NCBI RefSeq assembly: GCF_001586255.1
Contig: NZ_CP014544.1
Coordinates: 1,395,501 to 1,459,500 of the forward strand
Direction: 5' to 3'
From: Zhongshania aliphaticivorans
GTDB taxonomy: Bacteria > Pseudomonadota > Gammaproteobacteria > Pseudomonadales > Spongiibacteraceae
Length of the DNA: 64,000 bases
Part shown: one piece after another, positions 56,807 to 64,000 of the stretch
Numbering within the stretch: position 1 is the stretch's first letter
How the letters are laid out: every line of letters begins with the position of its first letter
The notes under the pieces: model-generated
Database searches by the model: none
The model's input: only the letters and a program-made list of their open reading frames with translations
What the model was told of the DNA's origin: nothing
Made by a program: the position numbers and the translations under genes

Positions 56807-58276
56807 ATGTCACGCTTTTTTGTCGTTGTGGATGACCTAAAGGATTGGTCGCCCTATTACCCTAGCCAAGATGTCATCACCTTTGATGACTACCTAGAGC
56901 GTATTGGGCAGAGCAGTGGCGAACGGGTAAGGGTCATTAATTTGGCGAGAAGTTATCGCTATCTCGGCACCGGATATTATTGCTCCTTGCTGGCGGAGGC
57001 GCGCAGTCACAATGTTTTACCCTCGGTTAACACGCTCAGTGAGCTGGCGCGTAAATCACTTTCAGATATCCTGCTTGAAGGGGTAGAGCCATTACTCGCT
57101 AAATTACCGACAGCCAAGACTGGCGAAAGCATTAGTTTTCGCAGTTGGTTTGGAGAGTGCCTGGCGCCGGAATATAGTGCAATTGCCAAAGCGGTGTTTG
57201 AGCGATTTCCGTCGCCCTTGATCGAGGTTACCCTTGAGTTTGGCAAAACCCGCTGGCAGATTAAAAAGCTGCAATTGGTCGCCTTAAAATCATTAAAGGC
57301 GGGTGGTGAGCAAGAGGCCTTTGCCTCAACGTTTGAACGTTTCAGCAGCAAAATGTGGCGCAAGCCCAAGGCCAGAAAAACCTTCCGCTACGATTTGGCC
57401 ATTCTGGTTGATCCGGAAGAAAAGCTGCCGCCCAGCGATAAGGGCGCGCTGCGTAAATTTACCAAGGCCGCCGCTAATTTAGGAATTTCTGCCGAGCTGA
57501 TTACCAAGAAGGATTATTTGCGTTTACCGGAATACGACGGCTTGTTTATTCGCGAGACAACCTCGGTAGATCACCACACCTATCGTTTTGCCAAAAAGGC
57601 CGCGGCAGAGGGTTTGGTGGTAATGGACGATCCAACCTCCATTTTGCGCTGCACCAATAAAATTTACTTGGCTGACTTACTCACTAGCCACAAGGTGCCC
57701 ACCCCGCGCACTGAAATTTTACGACGAGACAATACCGAAGAGTTGCGGCGTATTGAAGAAACCCTTGGCTACCCTATAGTTCTGAAGGTACCCGATGGTG
57801 CATTTTCCCGAGGTGTGGTCAAAGTAGAAGACTGGGCAAGCTTAGAGAGCGAAAGCAAACGCCTTCTGGATAAATCCGCTTTGCTATTGGCTCAGGAGTT
57901 TATGTACACCGATTACGACTGGCGCATTGGTGTATTAGACGGCAAGCCCCTGTTTGCCTGCCGTTATTATATGGTGCGCAACCACTGGCAAATCTATAAG
58001 CACAGTAGTAGCAAAAGTCAGTCAGGCGGCTTCGACACCATGCCCACCTATGAAGCACCTAAAAAAGTGATCGATGTGGCAGTGAAAGCCTGTAAATTAA
58101 TTGGTGATGGCTTCTATGGCGTAGACGTAAAACAATCCGACAATCGCGTGGTGGTGATTGAAGTCAACGACAACCCGAGTATCGACGCTGGGGTTGAAGA
58201 TTTGTTTTTAGGCGATGGCTTATACGACTCCGTCATGGACGTGTTTCTGCGCCGTATGGAAAAACGTCGACGTTAA
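56807..58276 (+). CDS. RimK-family ATP-grasp ligase with RLAN N-terminal domain
   Basis: 489 aa. Residues 1-195 are the RimK-like ATP-grasp N-terminal domain (RFFVVVDDLKDWSPY, INLARSYRYLGTGYYCSLLAEA). The ATP-grasp domain (about 270-485) has the ATP loops PIVLKVPDGAFSRGVVKV near 324, the lid region ALLLAQEFMYTDYDWRIGVLDG near 363, and the metal-binding VIEVNDNPSIDAGVED near 445. It forms an amide bond between a carboxylate and an amine, typically adding amino acids to a peptide. Divergent from the GNAT-C39/QEGLA unit by 232 bases. Its stop codon interlocks with that of the DUF3080 gene (TTAA). Confidence 0.9.
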   Translation: MSRFFVVVDDLKDWSPYYPSQDVITFDDYLERIGQSSGERVRVINLARSYRYLGTGYYCSLLAEARSHNVLPSVNTLSELARKSLSDILLEGVEPLLAKLPTAKTGESISFRSWFGECLAPEYSAIAKAVFERFPSPLIEVTLEFGKTRWQIKKLQLVALKSLKAGGEQEAFASTFERFSSKMWRKPKARKTFRYDLAILVDPEEKLPPSDKGALRKFTKAAANLGISAELITKKDYLRLPEYDGLFIRETTSVDHHTYRFAKKAAAEGLVVMDDPTSILRCTNKIYLADLLTSHKVPTPRTEILRRDNTEELRRIEETLGYPIVLKVPDGAFSRGVVKVEDWASLESESKRLLDKSALLLAQEFMYTDYDWRIGVLDGKPLFACRYYMVRNHWQIYKHSSSKSQSGGFDTMPTYEAPKKVIDVAVKACKLIGDGFYGVDVKQSDNRVVVIEVNDNPSIDAGVEDLFLGDGLYDSVMDVFLRRMEKRRR

Positions 58277-59421
58277 TTTCCAGGCTGCAAGCCGCACTGT
58301 TTGAGCAGCTCACCGGCCAGCGCAACATGCTGGCGCTGGGCCTGGTCGGTTGCGAGCAGCAAATCATCGCGCTGCTTTTGCCAATCAATATAGGCCTTAG
58401 GGATCGCTAATTGATTGACAGCCATTACCGTGAGCAGCTTATCTTCAATCTCAGCCATAATGGTCATAACATTAAATTGATGTTGATTGATTGCGCTGGC
58501 CTGCTGTTGCAACTGTTGAATGAACACACTGCGTAAAGTCCCCTGAAAGTGCCTTGCAGCCGGTGTTGGCTGAGGATTGAGGCACAATGGTCGGCCATTA
58601 ACGCGCTGGGTAATAATGGCGCTGGCGGTTGTTAGGCCTGCCAAATTCACCCGCTGCGCTGCAAGCATACTGCCGCCTGCGCCCAAACGAATCTGGCCAA
58701 GGGTATTGAGTACGTCTTCACTAAATTGCTGCCATGCCAGCGATGACCAATCTGCCATGCTGCCGGGCTGACTGAGCCACTCGGTTTGCCATTGTTGCCA
58801 GCGGGCGAGCGCAGCCAGGCTAGGGTCTTTGCCGCTGAGGGGGTAGGTACTGAGATCAACAGGTATTTGCCAAAACTGGCGAAACTCTGGGCCAATCAAG
58901 CTTGCGGCAAATATACGCGTAGGCAACTCCCGCTGTTTAACGACGGTTGCGGCCTGTAACTGGACGGCAAGCGCCATTAAGCCGTCTTCCTCGAGGATTT
59001 TTTGGCAAACAGTGGCCTGATTGATAAAACGTAAATCAAAAATCAGGCGGGCGGCGGCGTCGCCATGGCGACCAAGAATACTGTTGCGCTGGGCAATCGT
59101 GTCGCGCAGGGCGCAACGCCGCATCCTTAAAAAATCCAGCAAATCGATACCACTGTCACTAAACTCAAGACTGAGCTCTCTGGGCTTGGGTAAGTGGGGA
59201 AAGGCTATATTGTCATGCGGTGCAGCTTGGCGTTGAAGCACTCGCTCTAGGCGGCTGTGGTAGTCTTGCCATTGCGAGCTAAGCTGATTGTTGTCAGCGC
59301 AGGCGGTAATGGCGCAACCAAGAAAAACACTCAATAGAAAACCAGCAATGCGCGTGCCATGCCTTGGCAAATACTGCTCTGCGTTGGGTTGACTCACTAT
59401 AAATTTCTTTGCTATTGCCAT
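58273..59421 (-). CDS. DUF3080 lipoprotein
   Basis: 382 aa envelope protein. After a longish basic start, the signal peptide FLLSVFLGCAITAC ends in the lipobox-like ITAC at about residue 41. The rest is a helical DUF3080 domain with FPHLPKPREL near 72, LDFLRMRRCAL near 95 and RHGDAAARLIFD near 118. Function unknown. It converges with the ATP-grasp ligase, sharing the TTAA at 58273-58276 as both stop codons. The start may be further downstream (the second half of the signal). Confidence 0.75.
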   Translation of the reverse strand: MAIAKKFIVSQPNAEQYLPRHGTRIAGFLLSVFLGCAITACADNNQLSSQWQDYHSRLERVLQRQAAPHDNIAFPHLPKPRELSLEFSDSGIDLLDFLRMRRCALRDTIAQRNSILGRHGDAAARLIFDLRFINQATVCQKILEEDGLMALAVQLQAATVVKQRELPTRIFAASLIGPEFRQFWQIPVDLSTYPLSGKDPSLAALARWQQWQTEWLSQPGSMADWSSLAWQQFSEDVLNTLGQIRLGAGGSMLAAQRVNLAGLTTASAIITQRVNGRPLCLNPQPTPAARHFQGTLRSVFIQQLQQQASAINQHQFNVMTIMAEIEDKLLTVMAVNQLAIPKAYIDWQKQRDDLLLATDQAQRQHVALAGELLKQCGLQPGN

Positions 59422-59513
59422 AAAAACCTTAATTGGTAATGCAAATGGCGAGGGCTATACTCAAGCCGACGGTAACGGTAATACTATAGCCCAATTAGGA
59501 AATGAGGGATCAT

Positions 59514-59535
59514 TCGTTGTGCTATTGCACGACGA
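59514..59535. promoter_or_regulatory. Imperfect palindrome upstream of the WYL gene
   Basis: TCGTTGTGC / GCACGACGA, 9-bp arms with one mismatch and the loop TATT, 21 bases before the WYL start codon. A candidate autoregulatory site; unproven. Confidence 0.4.
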
Positions 59536-59556
59536 CAACAGGGATGATTTTGAGTT

Positions 59557-60519
59557 TTGGATAAATTTGATCGTTTTCAGCTTTTACACCGACAGTTTCG
59601 TCAACACCGAAAACCGATATCTATTGCTCGACTTGCCGCTTTACTCGAATGCTCTGAGAAAACGGTAAAACGCGCCATAGAGAATATGCGCGATTACTTG
59701 GACGCCCCCATAGAGTATGTCCCTGAAGCCAAAGGCTGGGCCTATGTGGCGGATGAACAGGACCACTATGAACTGCCCGGACTGTGGTTGACTAGTGCGG
59801 AGCTACAGTCGCTGGCTCTGCTTTTACAACTCCTCGAGAGCTTTGGCAACGGCTTGCTCAATCAAGAGCTAGTAGTTGTAGAGCAGTCTATTACCAAAAT
59901 GTTGACTGCTCGTGGTATCGAACGTAGCGCCTTCGATCAACACATTAAAGTATTGCCGTTAAGTAACCGCTATGTTGCCAGCCACATGTTTGCCCAAGTG
60001 TGCGAGGCGGTATTAAAAAGGCGGCGGCTGTCTATTAGTTATCGCAACTACCAGCAACAAGTTTCGCGCCGAGAGATAAGCCCGCAAACCCTCGTTTACT
60101 ACCGCGAGAATTGGTATGTGGATGCATGGTGCCATCTTCGAAATGGCCTACGTACCTTTTCGGTAGCGAGGCTAATGGAGCTTAGCGTGCTTGACCAAAG
60201 TGCATGGGCCGTGGCGAGCGAACAACTAAACTCGCATTTTACAGCGGGTTATGGCATTTTTTCTGGTGCCGCAAAATACACAGCGGTACTGCGCTTTAGC
60301 GCCGAGATCGCCCACGAAATCGCAATGCAACAATGGCACCCCGAACAATGTGGCAATTGGGACGCCAGCGATTACCTGCTAAGCCTGCCCTACAGCGATG
60401 ACCGCGAACTGATTCAAGACATACTGCGATATTGCCCACATGTTCGCGTCGAACAACCACCGGAATTGCGCCAAGCAGTGCATAAGCGGCTTCAACAAGC
60501 CATTCAATTATATCAGTAG
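59557..60519 (+). CDS. WYL-domain transcriptional regulator
   Basis: 320 aa regulator with an N-terminal helix-turn-helix (residues 20-55, ARLAALLECSEKTVKRAIENMRD) and a WYL ligand-sensing domain at about 150-235, where the family triad appears as the segment YYRENWYVDAWCHLRNGLRTFSVARL. A WCX-like C-terminal extension follows. WYL regulators often respond to nucleic-acid or nucleotide signals and control phage defence and CRISPR operons. The start is TTG at 59557 with only a weak ribosome binding site; no in-frame ATG is nearby. Directly upstream of the SWIM gene (13 bases) and near cas1. Confidence 0.88.
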   Translation: MDKFDRFQLLHRQFRQHRKPISIARLAALLECSEKTVKRAIENMRDYLDAPIEYVPEAKGWAYVADEQDHYELPGLWLTSAELQSLALLLQLLESFGNGLLNQELVVVEQSITKMLTARGIERSAFDQHIKVLPLSNRYVASHMFAQVCEAVLKRRRLSISYRNYQQQVSRREISPQTLVYYRENWYVDAWCHLRNGLRTFSVARLMELSVLDQSAWAVASEQLNSHFTAGYGIFSGAAKYTAVLRFSAEIAHEIAMQQWHPEQCGNWDASDYLLSLPYSDDRELIQDILRYCPHVRVEQPPELRQAVHKRLQQAIQLYQ

Positions 60520-60532
60520 CAAGTGACCGAAA

Positions 60533-62233
60533 ATGCGAGAAATTAGCGAGGAGCTGCTCATTCAATTAGCCGGGGATGCCGCCTACAAGCGCGGTTTAGA
60601 CTACTACAAGCAAGGTCATGTCGGTCAACTGCGTTTAAAGGGTAAAACCATTATTGCAGAGGTGGAGGGCAGTGAAATTTACCAAGTGACCTTAAAGCAC
60701 ACCAGTAAACTCTTTGAAGGTAGCTGCGACTGCCCAGCCTCAGAAGGCTTTGATTTTTGTAAACACTGCGTTGCTGCCGCCTTGGTTTATCGCGACCAGC
60801 TTCAGCAAGACAAAACCCTGCAAGGCAGCACCGCCAAAGACCGCCTGCCAAGTTATTTGATGACCTTAGACAAGCAGCAATTGGTTGCGATGTTACTAGA
60901 ACAACTGCGAAACGACCGCGATGCCCTTGCGCAATTAACTATCAAGGCCGATATCGCCGCCGGCAAACTCAATGACAAAGCCATAAAAAAGCAAATCACC
61001 GCCGCAACACCCTTAAACAAACACCTGCATAGTTACCCCCAAGTGCGCAATTACTTTGCCCGCCTCGACGCCGTGCTAAGCGGTTTAGAGACCGTCATGC
61101 CAGATTTGCCCGCAAACAAGGCCCTAGCGCTAACAGATTACGCCATTGCGAGGGTGGGCCGGGCGCTAGACACCATCGACGACTCCGGCGGCTTTCGTTT
61201 CGATGCCCTAGAGCGCCTAGCAAGCTGGCATGACCGCGCCCTTAGCGCTGCGGCATTACCTGCAACAGACTTGGCGGCCTACCTATTTTCCTTGTTTATG
61301 CAGCCAGAATCTGAATTTTATCCTTCTATTCCAGAAGAGTACGAAAACATGCTCGGTGAGGAGGGCATGCAGGCCTTTATGACAAGGCTGCGAGTCGCTT
61401 GGGATGCCTTGCCACCATTGCAAGAAAAAGACTGGGCAGCGCAAGGTGACTACCTGCACCTGCTATATCCACTTAAGTATGAGGCCATCAGTCGTAACGA
61501 CAGCGAGGCAGTAATTGCCCTATACGCCAAAATAGCCTGTGACTTTGGCGACTTTCTTGAGCTTTCGGATCTCTGTCTTGAATACAATATGTTTGACCAA
61601 GCCCTATGGTGGCGAAAACGCGCGGAAGCTGTCAAAAATAAACCTTATGGGGCTACAGCTGCATTAGAAGATAATCAAATTGCACTTTGGCTATACCACA
61701 AAGACTACGCGCCAGTGGTGGAACTCCTTTGGCAGCGCTTTGCTAAATGGCCAAGTGTTGAGCACTATCAAAAGATAATTGCCATCAAGGGCCAAAAAGA
61801 TGACCAGAAGAATCGCAGCAAAGCGATTGAACTTGCGAAACAAACCGTTAACAACCAAAACAAATTCTACGGACAAATTGAGGCTGCCAACACCATAGCT
61901 GAACTACACCTCCATTTTCAGGAATTCGCGCAGGCACTCGACTTAGCGGAGGCAGGCAAACTACACCCCAACTTATTGGTGAAAATTGCCAAGGCCAATC
62001 CCCAGCAAGCCGAACGCGTACTGCCGGTGCTGTATCGCGCAAGCCGTGCCTTCATTGAATCCAGCAACAATGACGGCTACCACCGCGCCATAGACACGCT
62101 CAAACTTGCCGAGAAAATTGCGGGCAAACAATACGCACACCAAGTGACGCAAGTGCTTCATGGCTTACTCGCCGAATTCAAACGTAAACGGAATTTTTGC
62201 CAGTGGTTAAGAGAGGCATTTACAGGGTTGTAG
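60533..62233 (+). CDS. SWIM zinc-finger protein
   Basis: 566 aa. The SWIM motif CxC...CxH is seen as C65, C67, C76 and H78 (GSCDCPASEGFDFCKHC). The rest is largely helical, TPR-like (about 380-560: DQALWWRKRAEAV, ALDLAEAGKLHP). SWIM domains bind DNA or proteins. No nuclease or helicase motif was found. It follows the WYL gene by 13 bases, so the two form a unit, and cas1 begins 148 bases later. Function unknown. Confidence 0.82.
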   Translation: MREISEELLIQLAGDAAYKRGLDYYKQGHVGQLRLKGKTIIAEVEGSEIYQVTLKHTSKLFEGSCDCPASEGFDFCKHCVAAALVYRDQLQQDKTLQGSTAKDRLPSYLMTLDKQQLVAMLLEQLRNDRDALAQLTIKADIAAGKLNDKAIKKQITAATPLNKHLHSYPQVRNYFARLDAVLSGLETVMPDLPANKALALTDYAIARVGRALDTIDDSGGFRFDALERLASWHDRALSAAALPATDLAAYLFSLFMQPESEFYPSIPEEYENMLGEEGMQAFMTRLRVAWDALPPLQEKDWAAQGDYLHLLYPLKYEAISRNDSEAVIALYAKIACDFGDFLELSDLCLEYNMFDQALWWRKRAEAVKNKPYGATAALEDNQIALWLYHKDYAPVVELLWQRFAKWPSVEHYQKIIAIKGQKDDQKNRSKAIELAKQTVNNQNKFYGQIEAANTIAELHLHFQEFAQALDLAEAGKLHPNLLVKIAKANPQQAERVLPVLYRASRAFIESSNNDGYHRAIDTLKLAEKIAGKQYAHQVTQVLHGLLAEFKRKRNFCQWLREAFTGL

Positions 62234-62381
62234 TGAACACCCAAAAATACTGGATATACGGCCAGGACAGGTTTTGTCCGGTGGCGGTGATAAGGTAGGG
62301 CCAAGTACAGCGCTTACTAACGGCTATTGGCTTGGGGACACCGGAGTGGTGTTCTAACATGGATTGTATACAGGAGAGGGA

Positions 62382-63329
62382 ATGGAACAGCTCACCGATC
62401 TAAAGGCAATACTGCATTCCAAGCGGGCGAATATTTATTACCTTGAAAAATGCCGAGTAATGCAAAAAGACGGTCGGGTGCTGTATTTAACCGAAGCTAA
62501 AAACGAAAACCAGTATTGGAATATCCCCATCGCCAATACTACCTGCCTGTTGCTGGGTACAGGCACCTCGCTCACTCAGGCAGCTATGCGCATGTTAGCG
62601 CAGGCAGGCGTAATGGTAGGGTTTTGTGGCGGTGGCGGCACACCGCTACTAATGGCCACGGAAATTGAATGGCTAAGCCCGCAAAGCGAATATCGCCCCA
62701 CCGAATATATTCAAGGTTGGATGCAATTCTGGTTTGATGACGCCAAGCGTTTGCTGGTCGCTCGTCAATTGCAACGAGCCAGAATCGAATTTTTGCAGGG
62801 TGTTTGGGCCAGAGACAAAGACCTAAAATCAGAAGGTTTTAATGCCAACGACGCAGACATCGCGCAGGCCCTAGAAATTTTCCTTAGCAAAACCGAAAAA
62901 GCCGCCAAAGTCAGCGAACTACTACAAACCGAAGCACAACTCACCAAACAGCTCTACAAAATAGCCGCCAATCGCAGTCAGTATGGCGACTTCGTGCGTG
63001 AGCGCGAAGCCGTAGACACCGCCAACGCCTTTCTCAATCACGGCAACTATCTTGCTTACGGACTAGCGGCCACCACACTCTGGGTGCTCGGTATTCCCCA
63101 CGGCTTCGCCGTTATGCACGGCAAAACTCGTCGGGGCGCCTTGGTGTTCGATATCGCCGACTTAATAAAAGACGCCATTATTCTGCCGTGGGCCTTTATC
63201 TGCGCCAAAGAAAAAGCCACCGAACAAGAATTTCGCCAACAATGCCTGCAAGCCTTTACCCAGCACAAGGCATTGGACTTTATGTTTGAACAAGTGAAGA
63301 GTGCGGCTTTGAAAGGGGCTAATCAGTGA
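62382..63329 (+). CDS. cas1: Type I-F CRISPR-associated endonuclease Cas1
   Basis: 315 aa adaptation integrase. The family signature is unmistakable: LTDLKAILHSKRANIYYLE, YWNIPIANTTCLLLGTGTS, GVMVGFCGGGGTPL and LSPQSEYRPTEYIQGWMQFWFD. Catalytic metal ligands are in place: Glu about 184, H246 in MHGK, D257 and D260 in FDIAD; the H-D-D spacing of 11 and 3 equals that of the P. aeruginosa I-F enzyme. The ATG at 62382 follows AGGAGAGG; the 62364 frame start is too far upstream. The usual cas2-3 does not follow directly; a vapBC module does. Confidence 0.95.
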   Translation: MEQLTDLKAILHSKRANIYYLEKCRVMQKDGRVLYLTEAKNENQYWNIPIANTTCLLLGTGTSLTQAAMRMLAQAGVMVGFCGGGGTPLLMATEIEWLSPQSEYRPTEYIQGWMQFWFDDAKRLLVARQLQRARIEFLQGVWARDKDLKSEGFNANDADIAQALEIFLSKTEKAAKVSELLQTEAQLTKQLYKIAANRSQYGDFVREREAVDTANAFLNHGNYLAYGLAATTLWVLGIPHGFAVMHGKTRRGALVFDIADLIKDAIILPWAFICAKEKATEQEFRQQCLQAFTQHKALDFMFEQVKSAALKGANQ

Positions 63330-63336
63330 TGAACAC

Positions 63337-63705
63337 TCAATCAGCAATAAAACAGGTGTTTAGCGTTTGCGCGGCGGCCTTTAAACGGCGGTCGCGAGTC
63401 CAAATTAATGTTGATGGGGTCAGTAATGTCGCGGTAATCAGGTGTAAGTCGACAAAGCCAATGCCTTTGCCAGAGAGGTCATTTTCGGCTAAGCAGTATA
63501 AAGCCTCACTGTGGCTGGCTTCGGTGATGGATGGCAAGCCTTGCCAAAGTGCAATGAGTTGGCCGCGCTTATGAAGATTGCCGCAGGCCAGTTCGCCAAT
63601 AATCATTGGGTGCATACAAACTTGACCCAGCATAAGCAAATCGGCGAGCACTTTATCGCCTTGGCGAAGGTGATCAACCCAAACCGAGGTATCAACCAGA
63701 ACCAT
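63337..63705 (-). CDS. vapC: PIN-domain toxin VapC
   Basis: 122 aa ribonuclease toxin of the VapC family. The PIN acids are D5 in VLVDTSVWVDHL, Glu in IIGELACG near 37, the Asp of GFVDLHLITA near 88 and the Asp of WTRDRRL near 105. The order toxin after antitoxin on the minus strand, 2 bases apart, is typical. It is opposite to cas1 and starts only 7 bases past its end on the sequence map (convergent with it). Confidence 0.93.
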   Translation of the reverse strand: MVLVDTSVWVDHLRQGDKVLADLLMLGQVCMHPMIIGELACGNLHKRGQLIALWQGLPSITEASHSEALYCLAENDLSGKGIGFVDLHLITATLLTPSTLIWTRDRRLKAAAQTLNTCFIAD

Positions 63706-63707
63706 GC

Positions 63708-63905
63708 TTATATTTTAGCTGACTGGCGGCGAGGAGCAGCCTGCAAGTCAGGCTCAGAACCGCCTAAAAAGGCCAAGCGCCGAGCACTTTCTCGCTCAAT
63801 CAAGGCTTTAAGACCTTCTTTAAGCAAGGCTGTTTTCTCATGTACACCCGTTAATTCAACGGCTTTGGCATACAAGGCATCGTCAATATTGAGTGTGGTA
63901 CGCAT
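63708..63905 (-). CDS. vapB: VapB-type antitoxin
   Basis: 65 aa. Ribbon-helix-helix-like N-terminus MRTTLNIDDALYAKAVELTG, followed by EKTALLKEGLKALIERESARRLAFLGGSEPDL, the usual toxin-neutralising tail of the type II VapB family. AAGGAG precedes the ATG. A possible promoter -10 (CATACAAT) and the near-palindrome GCATCATTGTATGC at 63933-63946 lie upstream. Confidence 0.92.
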   Translation of the reverse strand: MRTTLNIDDALYAKAVELTGVHEKTALLKEGLKALIERESARRLAFLGGSEPDLQAAPRRQSAKI

Positions 63906-63932
63906 GGCATTACTCCTTAGGCGCCAGAAAAA

Positions 63933-63946
63933 GCATCATTGTATGC
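63933..63946. promoter_or_regulatory. Candidate vapB promoter/operator
   Basis: The partly symmetric GCATCATTGTATGC contains, on the minus strand, CATACAAT, a plausible -10 element 27-40 bases before the vapB start. Autoregulation by the VapBC complex at this site would be usual; unproven. Confidence 0.35.
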
Positions 63947-63987
63947 CAAAATTGATGCAGGCACTAGATGGCGGGGGTGTCCGCTAA

Positions 63988-64000
63988 TGATGGTCACCTT
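63988..64000 (+). CDS. Possible first codons of the next gene (cas2-3 expected)
   Basis: At the window end, ATGATGGTCACCTT begins a frame reading MMVT(F/L), following a purine-rich GGCGGGGGTG. Type I-F cas operons continue with cas2-3 after cas1, so this could be its start, displaced by vapBC. Too short to confirm. Confidence 0.3.

Noticed and set aside
62234-62381. CRISPR array or leader between the SWIM gene and cas1
   Set aside because: No direct repeats and nothing like the I-F repeat (GTTCACTGCCG...) is present here or elsewhere in the window.
63326-63574. Plus-strand frame whose ATG overlaps the cas1 stop, which looks like the usual cas1-cas2-3 coupling
   Set aside because: Its translation is antisense to vapC and has no Cas2 or Cas3 motif; the PIN-domain reading on the other strand is far better.
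63511-63987. Long plus-strand frame across vapBC
   Set aside because: It is the shadow of vapC and vapB, with no plausible product.

Overview
The window is a contiguous stretch of chromosome from a gammaproteobacterium of moderate GC content, most likely a marine or brackish member of the Cellvibrionales/Spongiibacteraceae type (Zhongshania-like). That placement is inference. It rests on the Pseudomonas-like order trm112-alaS-lysC-csrA-tRNA-Ser(GCU), an AlgP-like H1 histone mimic, OprF-like OmpA proteins, and genes for ectoine breakdown and glucosylglycerol synthesis. About 58 genes are supported. Apart from the vapBC/cas end no mobile element is visible, and coding density is high.

Region by region. 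(1) 0-5.9 kb: an acyl-CoA ligase, a secreted subclass B1 metallo-beta-lactamase with all six zinc ligands, a YcaQ/AlkX-type DNA glycosylase, a DUF1294 membrane protein, a nitronate monooxygenase and a small membrane protein. (2) 5.9-15.7 kb: a compatible-solute region. A four-gene minus-strand ectoine degradation operon (doeB2-doeD-doeA-doeC) is divergent from a bifunctional glucosylglycerol-phosphate synthase/phosphatase and a GH13_18 phosphorylase that probably recycles glucosylglycerol. (3) 15.7-19.9 kb: a thiamine salvage operon under a TPP riboswitch: TonB receptor, YkoF-like binding protein, PnuC/PnuT transporter and a kinase. (4) 19.9-26.3 kb: a methyltransferase and EmrAB-like efflux pair, then a cytochrome P450 with its TetR regulator, divergent from an SDR across a perfect 15-bp-arm palindrome. 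(5) 26.4-33.5 kb: AlgP-like protein, DUF1244, dinB, an OmpA protein with TSP3 repeats and a large lipoprotein. (6) 33.7-47.7 kb: gcvP, a repeat-rich peptidoglycan-binding lipoprotein, UDG-like and NUDIX enzymes, an EipA-like DUF1134 protein, esterase, greB, an M23 peptidase, trm112, alaS, lysC, csrA and tRNA-Ser. (7) 48-54 kb: an RND efflux pair preceded by a 14-bp tandem repeat, ppnP, and an OmpA-cupredoxin fusion. (8) 54.1-59.4 kb: a MATCAP-like metallopeptidase (QEGLA), a GNAT-C39 fusion and a divergent RimK-like ATP-grasp ligase, which look like a peptide tagging and de-tagging system, followed by a DUF3080 lipoprotein. (9) 59.5-64 kb: a WYL regulator, a SWIM zinc-finger protein and a type I-F cas1, then a vapBC toxin-antitoxin module in the opposite direction. 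The last bases may be the first codons of the next cas gene.

Most noteworthy are the vapBC module directly behind a type I-F cas1 with an upstream WYL/SWIM pair, the ligase/peptidase/acetyltransferase cluster, the B1 beta-lactamase, the OmpA-cupredoxin fusion and the ectoine/glucosylglycerol divergon. All assignments are by reading motifs; no database search was possible.
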